A DNA stretch of 64,000 bases, taken from contig NC_088103.1 in assembly GCF_036370855.1 (NCBI RefSeq), positions 10,975,404-11,039,403 on the forward strand. Direction: 5' to 3'. Source of the stretch: Dromaius novaehollandiae. Taxonomy: Eukaryota > Chordata > Aves > Casuariiformes > Dromaiidae. Each line of letters starts with the position of its first letter. The first letter of the stretch is position 1. The notes below the pieces were generated by a model that did no database searches, was not told the DNA's origin, and worked only from the letters and a program-made list of their open reading frames with translations. Positions 23,704-35,400 of this stretch are shown in pieces. Both the position numbers and the translations under genes were made by a program.

Positions 23704-24875
23704 CTTCAGAAATGAGAGTTCTGTGTAATGTGGGATCATTAAACTAATTTCTTTCGTCTTTCTTGTGGTGGTAAATTCAGTGGATTAAATGATGGACATG
23801 ATAATATAACATTATTTGCAAAATGTTCAGTGGTATGGATATTCATGGGAGCCAAAAAGTAATTACAAAAATGAAGAACTGTCTTAATACATCCATTCTT
23901 GTACAGAACCATGTGTTTTTTGCCATCTTACAATAAAAATGAGAGTATTGTGAATGAAGGTCAAGCTTCACTAACATGAATTAACATTTCACCTTCTACA
24001 AATAATTTGGCGTGTGAGTGCATGAGAGACTTGCATACATTTTTCAAATCACTAAGAACGTTTAACTCTTTCCCTGATAAATTTACTTGATAACTTTTCA
24101 TTTTGTAAATAATAAATTTTTGTGATAAAATAATTATGTTCCAATAGCAGTATGGTTTCTATTGCTTGTAATTGAATATGAGCTTATTTTATGGCTTTTA
24201 ACAAAAAAATGACTACTCTGATTTCTGAAGATATATTTTTCTGGTTTCTTTTAAGAACCTTAATAACGGAAGTGATTGCTTAAAAGACATTCATCTTCAC
24301 AATGTACAATCCAATGATTTCCATGAAGCAGTCACTTAGTGCTGGTACAAAACTGCAAATAACAGCTTTTATAATATATGGGTGGACAAGGTGACTTGAT
24401 ACACTTTTATTTTTAAAGATTGATTCTGTAATTATGTAGACACCATTATAAAAGAGGTTAATTTATCAATGGGAACCTCTGCAGCCATGGGTCAAGAATA
24501 CAGTTTAAGAGCAAAAGATGCACCAGACAGATGTTACTGTCAAGAGGTTAAATGTTTATTTTTTAAATGCTGAAAGCATAGTTTATGGTTTCTAATAGAA
24601 TTTTCACTTTTTTCCAGATAAATGCATTTGAAATAACTCTTTAACACACTCCTCCCCTTTTCTTAAAGTTTATTTTTAGTATAATTGCCCTGAGACAATT
24701 GTGCTTAGCTGAACACTTTCAGATTTGACTTTCCTTCTCTGGTTAAGTTCCAGATTGTTTGTGGTGTTAATGCATATGTGACTTGCAGCTGTGAAACAAA
24801 TATTTATTTTTTTTAGATTTTTAAATGCAGTGAAAACAATTCAAGCTATAATAAAAGACTTGAAAGAAAATTCTT
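23704..24875 (+). other. HERC4: HERC4 3'UTR with three candidate poly(A) signals
   Basis: AATAAA occurs at 23932-23937, 24111-24116 and 24850-24855. The last is followed within about 30 nt by a GU-rich stretch, the usual downstream element, so the longest UTR probably ends near 24.87 kb. A Pumilio-type TGTAAATA (24104-24111) overlaps the middle signal. The end is inferred. Confidence 0.6.
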
Positions 24876-26573
24876 CTTGGTTGATGTGTATGGATGCTTG
24901 CATCATGCATACTTCTTCAATGAGAGGGTAACTTCTGCATGCATTAAATCAAGACAGCTAGGATACTAAGATCTCACTTTAAAGCAGGAAAATTCATTCA
25001 CTGCAATAAACTGTGATACATGTAGTTACTGTACAGGCAGTAGATGTATGTATAATACAAAGCAGTCAGAATAGCTAAAAGCATTCTTCTTTCCATAACA
25101 CTGTGTTTTCACAGCTTTCTGATGTAGTGTAACCTCTAGTAACTTCTTTGTATGCAGCCTGTATTCCATCTTTTTCAACACTGTTACCTGGCTGGCAAAC
25201 TCTCCCTGTTATGAAAGACAAGAAACCAACAAATATTAAAGCAGCTTAATCTTACTTCACATGGAAGAAAGAAAGGAAAAAAAAATTATGCCTTCATTTC
25301 ACCAGGTAATATAAAACACTTTTAAAATTATGAAACACCAAGGTTTGCAAAGGCCAATACTCAAAAATTAGAAATGACTAATATAAAGCTGTTTTTCTTG
25401 CTTCTTTCCTTGTGTATTATTACATGATCACATGCTATTTTTTTTCCCATGGGACGCTTGCTCCATTCGTTACACACGATTGATGGTGTTCACTGAATGA
25501 CAATTAAATGTTTATTTTATTATTTTCAGTTTGTAGGTCCAAACCTAATTAAGTGCACATCTAAACCCAGGACCATACATACATACATATGTTTTTTCAT
25601 TTCCCTATGGGACTTTTTGTGGGTTTTGCTGTGTTATATTTTTCATCAGTGTTAATCTGAGATGAGTAGTAGCCTCATTCTTTAGATGAGGGGCTCTGAG
25701 ACAATCCAAACCATGATTACTGAACATATGCTAATTTTCAGTGCCAAATTTAGGATGTGCTAGAGAACCTTCAACATCCTTTGTGTTTGAAGGGTAGTTA
25801 CATTGACTACAGTTGCTGTGACAATTACTTCATGTTTCTGCAGATGTTTCCTCAGCTTCAGCAACAGATATTTCTTACTCTCTTTGTAGCGGAAATTTTG
25901 AAGTGTGTGTGGAGGGGAGCATTTGTGGGTTAGGTGTATCTTGAATGATTGGCCAAACATCGTCTCACTGCCATCTCACTGGCAGAGCAGGGCTAGAATC
26001 ATGTTCCTCAGGACAGCATTCACCTGAGACCATCCTTTTTGCAATTTTGTTCTTGGTTGTATTCTGCTCTGTAAGAAATGGGGTTGGGTCCTTTAGAGCA
26101 TGATCTTGTTGCTAAATGCTCCTGATTATCTTACAGGTATTAGCTCGTTCTGTGCAGTGAGACAGGTGCCCTGTTGCAAAACAGACATAACCTGCGTTAT
26201 AAGGTAAAAGACTTTTAATGTAGTCCTAGAAGTGGAAGAATTAATGACTAGTTATTACATTACTTGTGTCAAGTAGGTGTTAATACTTCAAGACAATAGT
26301 TAAGTTGCTACTAGTTCTGTTAAGTCATTACAGCCATGTGAAGGGATTCTGCAAGTTATGTACTTAAGTGTTTCCTTTGACTAGAAAAAGGTGGGTGGCA
26401 TGGAGTGCATGTTCGCTTTCTTGGATGAAGTATCATTTTGGATGAAGTATCAGTACTCAGTGCTGTGCATTGTGTGAGGAAGAAGAATTAAACCCCTTCC
26501 ATTCTAGGCTTAGCTAAAATAACCACAGTGTTAATAAAGAAAGCATAGGGCTTTTCTCCATGTCAACTTCTTA
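24876..26573. other. Intergenic, HERC4 side
   Basis: AT-rich spacer between the convergent genes. It contains a 17-bp direct duplication at 26421-26452, with unit TTGGATGAAGTATCA plus two bases. No gene recognised. Confidence 0.7.
26421..26452. repeat. Short tandem duplication, 17-bp unit
   Basis: TTGGATGAAGTATCA is present twice, 17 bp apart start to start, with no mismatch in 15 bases. Confidence 0.9.
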
Positions 26574-27116
26574 TGGAAGTTAGGCCTGTCGGCCACCATA
26601 ACAGGGCTCGACCCTAGGTTCCCGCAGAAAAGTTTAGAGTCAAATCAAAACAAATCAGATAATTTTAATCACGCGCGTGCCGTAATTACAGCTCGAGCTG
26701 GGTGCCTCCGAAGAGGGACCCTAACATAAACAAATTCTGGGTAATTATAGTTTTTTCGACTTCCATTTCCCACCTCTCACGCAATAGTTAGATCAATAAT
26801 AATTTTTTGGTCTGGGGTCTCCTGCTCCTCATTGGGTCTTATCATTATTCTGAGGCAAGCTGTTTTTCTCCTTATTCTTGTTTTTTGGAGTCTCTGATGA
26901 TGGTTGTACCTCTGTTTTTGTTGGGTCTGGTGGTTGTCTCCCAAGGTCTTATTTTTCCCCATTGTTTTGGCGTCTTCCCTCTCGGAGTCGGTGACACAGG
27001 AGCGCAGACTGCGTGTGGCTCCCCTATCTTCCCAGCCTGAACGAGCTCTGAGGCACTGTTTTTTATTAAACTAAGTAAAGATTCGTTACTTTTCCCACGC
27101 TCGGCCTAAGGCTTCA
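26574..27116. mobile_element. CpG-rich element bounded by inverted repeats; possible solo LTR or other transposable element
   Basis: The segment begins TGGAAGTTAGGCC and ends GGCCTAAGGCTTCA, so its ends are imperfect inverted repeats. TTAGGCC at 26580-26586 mirrors GGCCTAA at 27103-27109, and TG...CA boundaries resemble an LTR. It holds about 20 CpGs while the flanks have almost none, suggesting recent insertion. Two perfect palindromes, CACGCGCGTG (26670-26679) and CAGCTCGAGCTG (26689-26700), lie close together. ATTAAA at 27065-27070 sits near the right end, as expected for an LTR read on +. I found no target-site duplication and no retroviral gene, and do not recognise the family. Confidence 0.45.
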
Positions 27117-27657
27117 GCAAATCTAGCCACTCATGCTAAGCAAGTTTTATGTAAGTTGTGCCAAGCAGCCATTTCTAGACAGTTTCAATTCACTATTCTT
27201 TAACATCTCCAGTTACTCAATTCCTGCAGTGGGCAAGTGTGCATTTTACAATAATTCAAAATCTGTAAAGAAAGTGCTTTTCTTGATAGCCAGATCAGCA
27301 TTTTCATACATGTTCAGAATTAGTACTGGAGAATGCTATTTGCATGTCAAGCTTGGATCTGTTTCCATCATGTTTAGAAAAGCAGGGCTTTTTTTTTTTG
27401 TCATAGCAAAGTAGCTATCTACTGCATTTATTGCATCTGTCACATTAGTACAGGACTGTAGATTTGAATTTTCAGGCCAGAACAACACAGGCTCTTTCAG
27501 CTACATACATCACAGTAGTGTGTCCCTCATTTCCCTGGGAACGTCTAAGAACTCCTTTGCCCTGAGTCTGTGTGCAACTATTAAAGCTGTGAGCTGTAAA
27601 CTGTTGAGCAGCAGCTTCTCTCCTTTGGCACTATATGGGAGTTGCTACTATTAAGGC

Positions 27658-27689
27658 TTAATGTAGAGCATCAAGATGCTCTACATTAA
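27658..27689. repeat. Perfect inverted repeat, 15-bp arms, 2-nt loop
   Basis: TTAATGTAGAGCATC (27658-27672) and GATGCTCTACATTAA (27675-27689) are exact reverse complements separated only by AA. It could extrude as a cruciform, or record a template-switch mutation. Confidence 0.97.
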
Positions 27690-28047
27690 AAGTATTCCCT
27701 TTGAGAAAGTTTATCTTTACTTATAAAGTATCTTAATTTATTACAGTCCTCTGTGCTGCAGTAAGCTTGATTTATCAGGAATAAATTAAGTCTAATGAAA
27801 TCAAGTATAAACCACTCTAAAGCAAAGCTCTTTATTTTTAAAGGCATATGAGGTGCCATTTAGATAAATGCAGAGTAACATCTTTCTTTTAATGCTGTAA
27901 TTTTCAGCATAGCATTATATGATGGATGAGTTTATAGCGAGCACCACTGAAAGGCTATGTTGACTTTCTCCCTTCTGTAACCAGAACTATGTAGTTGTAT
28001 AATTGTAGAGCTGGCTGGGGTTTTTTGTTTGTTTGTGGGGTGGGTGG

Positions 28048-28071
28048 TTTTTTTTTTTTTTTTTTTTTTTT
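28048..28071. repeat. Poly(T) tract, 24 nt
   Basis: Uninterrupted T run after a G/T-rich stretch. It could be the reverse-strand tail of a retroposed sequence, but no body was recognised. Confidence 0.9.
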
Positions 28072-29757
28072 GTTAAATTGTCATGGTAAGTGACAGTTTC
28101 CGTTGCTTATCGAGTGGCTATTTTTTAATTTGTAGGTCAGTTTGGGGATTGGGTGAACCAGTCTTTAAGCTATTATCTTGTCTTTGAATGTGCTATTCAG
28201 ATTTGTGTTCATGTTTGAAGCAATATCTTTAAAACCTTGCCTAGACCTCTAAAGGCATAATATCGGATTTGTCAGGTGGTAGAACATGTTCTAATATGTG
28301 GCTTAGAGCTTCAAGAAACCCTCCTGAACATTTTGTTGGAAGATGTACACACTTAAAGAATCTGTAAAATAACACCTATAGCCATAATTTCTATACATGT
28401 GATTTTCCTGACCATTTACCTGAGTTACCACTTTTATTTGGAGGGGGTGGGAAAGCAGCCTATACACAGTGCCAATGGACAAGAACTAAGTTCTTAGTTA
28501 ACTTGTTCTTTTGCCACCACTTCTATTTTACTACCTTTCCGCAAATGGAATATGTCAAAATTTTCAAACTGGAGCAGCCTCTGGCTCCCCATTTCTACAC
28601 TGATGCAGAGCTGGAATGCAAAGGATGTCTTGGGGCTGAACACAATACAGCTAAGGAAAATAGGGCCTCTAAAACCTGCTGTGATAGTACAATGGGCATA
28701 AGAGACTTTTACACACTTCTGATATGTACGGATGTGACCTACTGAGCTCTTACTACCAATGGACTAAACAGTCTGAGTTACTGCATATCCTTTGGATTTG
28801 AACGTACTGTATGGTTCCTTTGCAAAACAGCAAAGTTAGGGTTCATCACTGATATCAGAAGTGTGGTCAGAGAACTTACGTGACCTGGGATAGCAGTAAG
28901 CAATTTTTCAGCCAAACTCATGTGCATCGGCCTCAGAATTATTAGAGAAGAAAATGAGGCTTATAAATCTTGTTCCTGATATGAACAACAGAGCTAGTAT
29001 GTTTAGTATAGTTCAGTGTATCTGGTAGTAGTGACAATCTTTTTGCCTCACCAGAGCTCCAGGCTAATCTTATCAATTGGTCATGCCCAGAGTACCTGAA
29101 TCCTACGCGCTATGTAGTGCCTTTTTATGAGCATGTGTGAACCTCCGTAGGTGCTGACAGCTTTCCCTCGCATCCCTGGTTACATGAGGAATTTTGTTGG
29201 GGGAAAAAATACCAACACGAGGTGAATGCAGAAGTGTTTGAGTTCAGACTGGGTAGAGAGTACTTCAGAAAATAAAGTTTCCTTCCCTTTTTTTTTTTGA
29301 GCAAATATACCAGCTTTTGCCCTTAGCAGGGACAGAGTTGGCAGACTGTGGGTAAAAAATAACTTCTAGAAGCTGTATTTGCGAGGTCTTTGAATAGTTT
29401 TAGGGGTGAATCTAACTTAATTATTTGTGGCTTAATCCTGCACAGAGGCTTTGTGGATGCACTTCCTAGTGTCCATGCTTGAGTACCCTGGGAACTGCGT
29501 TATGTCTTAGGAAGCCAGAGGGTGTTATCCACTGGCATGGTACGAACGTGCTCGCGCACTCCCAGCTGCTGAGATTAAATTGGCAAGAAGTAAAGGGAGG
29601 GAGTAATTACAGACACAAGGGAGATAAATACCATCTTTATATGAGGGAGTAGGTGCAAGAGACCTACAACAGTTTGGGGGAGTTCCCTGTTGCCCATGAA
29701 CAGAACAGCCATGTTGTTTGCAGCTCCGCAGCAGTGTGTTAATACCTAACAAAAAAA

Positions 29758-29820
29758 ATATTGGGCTAAGCTGGGGTCTGTTTAGCCCAGTATCTTGCAG
29801 GGTTTTTAAGACTGGGCTAA
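29758..29820. repeat. Hairpin with 12-bp stem plus a third copy of the arm
   Basis: ATATTGGGCTAA (29758-29769) pairs with TTAGCCCAGTAT (29782-29793), with one T-G wobble and a 12-nt loop. ACTGGGCTAA (29811-29820) is a further direct copy of the first arm. Confidence 0.85.
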
Positions 29821-30356
29821 GAAAGTAGTGACACCTCCCTGTTCATCTGTGAATCTCAAAGTAGTCCAAAACATATCTACCTCATTACAGCTCTGAAGGC
29901 AGGTATTACTGCCCAGAAAATGAGCTCAGAGCGTTGACTTGCTCAAGCCATATCATGAGTTGATATGACTCTAAACCTGAATTAGAGCATAATCCCCTTA
30001 ACTAGGCTTGCACCTCATCTTTAGTGTGCCACATTTCTGGGCTAGGTCGCTGTGTGGATGTGTAGCAACTCCTGTGACAGTGCTGCGGTGAAGGGGCTCA
30101 TCCCGCAAGGAAGCGCCTGTGAGGGCAGTTTGCAGGGTGGTGCTGGAGCCCTGGAGCTGGGCTCCCTGCTCTTGCAGCTCACCTGTGTGTGCTGCTTTGC
30201 ATGTTAGCTCATGTGGTGATGTCTGCTCTTCACACTGACAGATCTTTGCAGCCAGCAGGAGCTGGTGCCATGTCGTCATTGCATCCTTATCTGAAGAACA
30301 CGATGCCAAGTTGAAACAATTTTCCTTGCTGACACCTTACCTCTACCTACCTTGCT

Positions 30357-30381
30357 TTACCTTACCTCTAAGGTAAGGTAA
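30357..30381. repeat. Perfect inverted repeat, 11-bp arms, 3-nt loop
   Basis: TTACCTTACCT (30357-30367) and AGGTAAGGTAA (30371-30381) flank the loop CTA. It follows a CTTACC/CTACC-rich stretch. Confidence 0.92.
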
Positions 30382-33309
30382 GCCTCATTTTCCTGAGGTT
30401 AATGCTATCTTGAATGCTATAACTTGCAGGATGGTGTATTCCCAAAAGCATGTAAGGAACTAGGTTCTGCGCCAGCTGATGTGTGTTGGTGAGCTGCACT
30501 TCTCACAGCTGAGGGCTGTTATCCAGCACTGGGGCCCCCAGTCCCTTCTATATAGCTCCAGGGCTTGCCCCTATCAGGGGAAACAGCTGGGCTGCTGTGT
30601 GGGGGATGGACAGACAGACAGATGGATGGGCACTGGGCCTGGGGGTGCAGCCTGTCTTCTCCAGCTGTCTTCTGCAAGCGGTAAGTAATGCGAAGCACAG
30701 TGTTTTATGGCATTGGCTGAGAGGGGTTCAGCTTCGGCAGGATGGCTTTGTTGTTGTAAGCAGTTGAGTTATTCAAGGCTGTCGGGGACTACTCCCCAGC
30801 CCTCTGTGTGCTGTTGAAAAGATGGTTTTCTTCATCAGAAGTTTCTGCTTGGAAGCACTGCTTTGCAATTCAAAAATCTTAAGAATAATAATGTTAGAGT
30901 GTCAAAAAAAATCACCAAAACATGTTTGTATGTTGGGGTTTTTTTGGCTTTCAAAAGTTTATTCACTTAATAGCACTATTTATAATTTAACTTGTATTTT
31001 GTATGCAATTGATTTGTCAGTGGCTTCTTCACAAGTAATGCTGGTGCTGGGGCTGCCCTGCGAGTGGCTGGGCTGTAGCTCCGGGGACGTGGGGTCTGCG
31101 GTGCTGGTGGGGTCTCGTTCTCTGAGAGTGAAAAACCGCAGTCTCAGTCACAATGCACTCAGATTTGCATCTTTTAAGGAGCTTAGTCCTTAAAAGGCTT
31201 GTGGTCATCTGTTTTTGCCATCTTCGAGGCAGGATGAACGTAAACCTAGAGTATTCCTTACTAATGTTTGCTTAGTCTGTTGTTTGAAATGGCCAACATA
31301 AATAGATGTAGTGCAACTCTGAGAGGTAAGCTGCTCTGTATTTCAGTTGAGGTGTTGTACTGGGTCACACCAAGATACAAACTGAGTCCACCTGTGGCTA
31401 GGTCCAGGTGCTTATAGGCGAGTATATGGGAAAAGGGCAAATGGGAATCTTCCTTGGTATTCCCTTTGACTAGGGATCTCGACTGCTGGAGAATTGTCAC
31501 TAGACCTGTCCTCTGTGAATTCGTCCACTGAGAGCCCCCACAGCGTCCTGGGGCAACGAGCTGCACGGTTTCAGTGTGCGTTAATAGTGTATTCAGCTTG
31601 CTCTGCTTTTCTGCATATTGTTCCGCTGCATGTGCCTTGGGCCTCATGTTGTAGTAGTAAACAGCAACTCTTTTCATGTTTGGTGGGTTTTTTAAGATAG
31701 TTATATTGTATATCATATCTTGTCCTCCCTAAATTAATTCTTTTCCATGGAGTCTCAGATTCTGTTTAATCTTTTGCTGTATTCCGTGCCTCTCTCTGCT
31801 CTGCTCTACACCTTGTTTTGATCCCGAGTTGGAACGCTTGCAGCTTTCACATGGGGCCATCGGAGATTTTACCGGGCTACAGGGATGTTGGGTGTTTGCC
31901 TGTTCTTTTCCTAGCAAGTCCTAGCAGTCTGTGTGTCTTTTGAAACCTGCTGAGCAATGAGTCAGTATGTTGAGGGTACTGCTACGACTCCAGGGTTTTT
32001 CTTGATTAGTTATAGCTAGTTTAGAACCCACTGTTACATAAATATGGCCAGTTGTTTCAGTCTGTACCATTGTGTGTGATAGTGATTATTTCATCAGTGT
32101 TGTTGAAATTCTGCATTTTGATACTGAATTTTATTTTCCGGTCACTCCATAGATGAATATATTATGCAAATCACTGCAGTTACCTTTAGATGTGATTGTT
32201 CTGATTCTGTATTTAAGCATAGAATATTGAACCTGAAGTACTGAACCGTATCTTCTTCCTTTTTCCAAACTTTTTGTTTCTGGCTTCCTTCAAAATCTGC
32301 ACTTACTTACAGCCCCTCTCAATTTGAGGTCATTTGACAGGGTAGTAGCATGCATTTAATAAACATATCCTGTACTTTTCATAATCAAAATCACTAATTT
32401 AAAATGTATTAGATTCAAGATAGACCCTTACAGAATACATAGCCATTAAGGAAGGCTTATTGCATGGTTTTAAATACTGACTTATTTTATATATTTTATA
32501 CACTCAAAATACTTTTGTACGCTCATTATGTACCTAATACATTGAAATAAGCTAGTATTAAAAAGGGGGGGGCATGGCAGTGTATCATCAAATAAATGCT
32601 TGTACTTTCTTTTTTTTCTGTATGCCCATTTAATAGGAATACTAAAAAGGTTAAGATACTTTCAGAAGGAATTGATACAAATTCTGAAAAATTAATCAAA
32701 ACCCCAAAAGGTGACTAAATGACAGCTAGAACTGAATGTGCTCTTCCAACCTTCAAGAAAAAAATCATCTAAGATGCTGAATACTTATGGGTAACAAAGA
32801 ACTGCGATAGCAAACATTCCCTCATCCCCATTATTTGCCTTTTGATTAACTTCAGCTGGAGTGCCTGATTTTACATACAGCCTTTAAAGGAGGCATCTCC
32901 ACTCTGCAAAATGGAGGGCTGGGAGGGCATGTTGTAGGCTGGGTGCAGGTGTCTCCTGAATGCAGCTCTTGGGTCTGAGGGGGGAAGCAGCAAGTGCCAA
33001 ACCTAGAGGCAGCTCCGGGCTGGGTAGGTTGCTGAGGGGCAGGAAGACTGGCAGAAATGAACATTACTGCTTCTAAGCTTAACAGGGTTTGGAAGGAAAG
33101 TAGTAGTTTTCTGAAAGACAGCATTATGTTGTGGGTTAAAAGATTGTTTTACTGTAAGTGGGGCCAGTAAGAGTAGCAGATGGGGGGAAAAAAAAATTAG
33201 TATGTGATACCTAAAGTAAAATGCCTCACTTCATACTAGCTAGGTTGTATCTTGACTTCTTAGGGCCTCTTTTGTTAAGTTAAGGTTTAAAATACAAATT
33301 GACAGAAAC

Positions 33310-35080
33310 CAGACATCAAATGACAATTTTAATAGACTTTAGAACAGAGTGTACGAGTATAAAACACTGGTTTTGTATTTCAAAAGTTGCAGGAAGATAG
33401 CCAGTCATTTTAAACAGTCTTCTACAAAACATATGCCAGTAGATTACATAAAAGACACTATATACAATATAAAAGAGCAGAAAACAATCCTCACTGTAAA
33501 AATAATTTAAAACAAAGTATTTCAATTTAAAATATCTCCTATAGCACAAACTAATACATTGTGACATGCAAGTGAAAACTAAACATATTGCATTCTTTAG
33601 TGTAGCCAAATAAGAGCTGTATTAAATTTGGACCATGAGACAACATGCCAGCATTTTTAGATGACTATAGAAGGCTGTTCTTAAATATTTATCAACTATT
33701 GTATCTTATGTTCAAAGAACAGCTACTATACATCTTCCAAAATGTAATAAATATTAAAGCAAAGTATATGAATAATCTACATCTGTAGAGTTCATTTGGG
33801 CCAATGTTGAAAAAGTGGTTTATAGAAAAATGCCGTTTCACTTACTGCTGCGCTGTGCAATTTTTACAAAATAGTTTCTAAAGGCTTGGAAACAATCTGC
33901 ACTTGAAAATTTGCAACATCCAGTTTTAAGGCAGCCTAGCACTTGAAGATACAATGTAGTAATTTCAGTAGCTGCTTTGCTTTTAATATGCAGGGCAGAG
34001 CTAGCAGGTGGAAAATCATTTTCCCAACCGGAGACATGTCCTCAAAACAGTGTTCTCTCAGGTCAGGTTATTAATCTGCACTTTATCCACTTAATGGTGT
34101 ATGCAGAGGTTTTTGATATTTGAGCTAGTTTCACCTGTTTCTTAACATCAGTAAGTACATAAGAAGAGGGGCTTTTTGCTCCCTCTCATACTCTGCTAGC
34201 AATACTGTTCTCAGCTCAGTCAAGCTTGCATGTCAGAACCTTGGCAGTTTATCAAAAGCTATATTTATGCAAGCTGCACTATTTTTGTACACAACATGAA
34301 AAACTTCTACTGTAGGGGATCCATTTTGTTTAAAATCCCAGTATTATAATAGCTAAGGAGCCAATGTCAACATTGCTTCATGTCCACAGGAAGTATTAAA
34401 CTCAGTAACTTAAGCATGATGCGTTTTCACAGCACTTTTTGATAAGTCTCAAAAAGGTAGGATTTTTCAAGTGCTCACTGTCTTGTTTCCATTTTTAACT
34501 ATCTACTCACATTTAAGTATGTCTCAAACATACAAAGTAACTGTTAAAGCAAAAATTAGCTGCCACAGTAGGTCTTAGAAAATGCCAGTGTTTAATGACA
34601 GACTACGCAAGAATGAAAGGTTTAGCAGAAGCAGAAGGTTTTAAATAAACCAAACTGTTACAAAGCAAGAGGTGTAAAAATACCATTCTTTGGTCTAAAT
34701 TAGCTGTTCCCTTTATATTAGTTTAACATTCCAATGGCTTTTTCAAAAAACTGTTTAAAAATAATATAAGCTGAAATTCATTAAGCAAAAATATGTATTA
34801 TATACATGGATGCCTGATCAGACAGATGAACCTAAAAGTGAATATAGTGACAATTGTTTAGATATTCTTAGTACCTTAAAAAAAAAAGTTAGTGTTGAGT
34901 GTGCAGTAATAGAATTTTATTGAAAAAGGTAAAAAACTAAGCATGAAAATCTGTTTTAGTTGTTTATAAACACTACATCCTTATGGTTCTGTTGCTCTAA
35001 ATTCAGACGTAAACATTCATTCTGACATGCCAAAGCTCCTAATGCTGGTGGAAAGTTCCGGTAACCAGTCAGTTATTACT
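33310..35080 (-). other. SIRT1: SIRT1 3'UTR
   Basis: From the SIRT1 stop (35081-35083) the AT-rich sequence runs about 1.77 kb to an ATTAAA signal (33328-33333, read on -), so cleavage near 33310 is likely. The length is about that of the human 3'UTR. An upstream AATAAA (34916-34921, read on -) could give a short form. It holds seed matches for miR-34 (34242-34248), miR-9 (34687-34694), miR-204/211 (34707-34714), miR-181 (35012-35019), miR-30 (35009-35015) and miR-132/212 (33413-33419). The UTR end is inferred. Confidence 0.65.
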
Positions 35081-35400
35081 TTACAGCTTGTTGTTTGGTG
35101 GATGATCAGTCCCTGTCACTTCATTTATATAAGCTGATTCATCTGCTGCATCCTGCTCAACTCCGTCTTCCCCAAATCCAGGTTCCTCTTCCCTTTCTGG
35201 AGCATCCTCATCCTCTATGCCATTATAGAACTCCTCAATCTCGCTCTCCTCTTCCACATCTAAGCTCTGGCTACGACATGAGCCACTTTCACTACTGCTA
35301 CCACAAGAGCTAGAAGATATGATATCATCTTCAGAATCCGAGTACACCTCAGCACCATGGAAAATATAGCGATTTGGTGGTAAAAATAGATACTGAGTAC
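35081..35400 (-). CDS. SIRT1: SIRT1 coding exon 9 (C-terminal tail, stop)
   Basis: Residues 652-757 plus TAA. It reads [20 protein letters not shown], then an acidic, serine-rich tail (YSDSEDD; EEFYNG). The first part belongs to the ESA segment that stimulates the catalytic core in human SIRT1. The tail after EEFYNG differs from human and ends in NNKL, whereas human ends in NKS. Confidence 0.96.

Larger units (their letters stand above)
27117..33309. other. Intergenic region between HERC4 and SIRT1 3' ends
   Basis: About 6.2 kb. It contains a 15-bp near-palindrome (27658-27689), a T24 tract (28048-28071), a 12-bp hairpin with a third copy (29758-29820) and an 11-bp hairpin (30357-30381). A somewhat GC-richer part lies at about 30.0-31.2 kb. 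Open frames of 100-150 codons (29998-30309 and 31261-31716, - strand) match no family I know. No gene is called. Confidence 0.7.

Noticed and set aside
26777-26962. Short - strand open frame starting MGKNK inside the CpG-rich element, considered as a Gag-like or LINE ORF1 start
   Set aside because: 61 residues, no Gag or ORF1 motif, no zinc knuckle. The resemblance is only to the first few residues, so no gene is called.
29998-30309. 103-codon - strand open frame in GC-richer intergenic DNA
   Set aside because: No domain recognised. Base composition explains the lack of stops.
31261-31716. 151-codon - strand open frame in the intergenic gap
   Set aside because: No family resemblance, no plausible splice or promoter context, and the codons look random.
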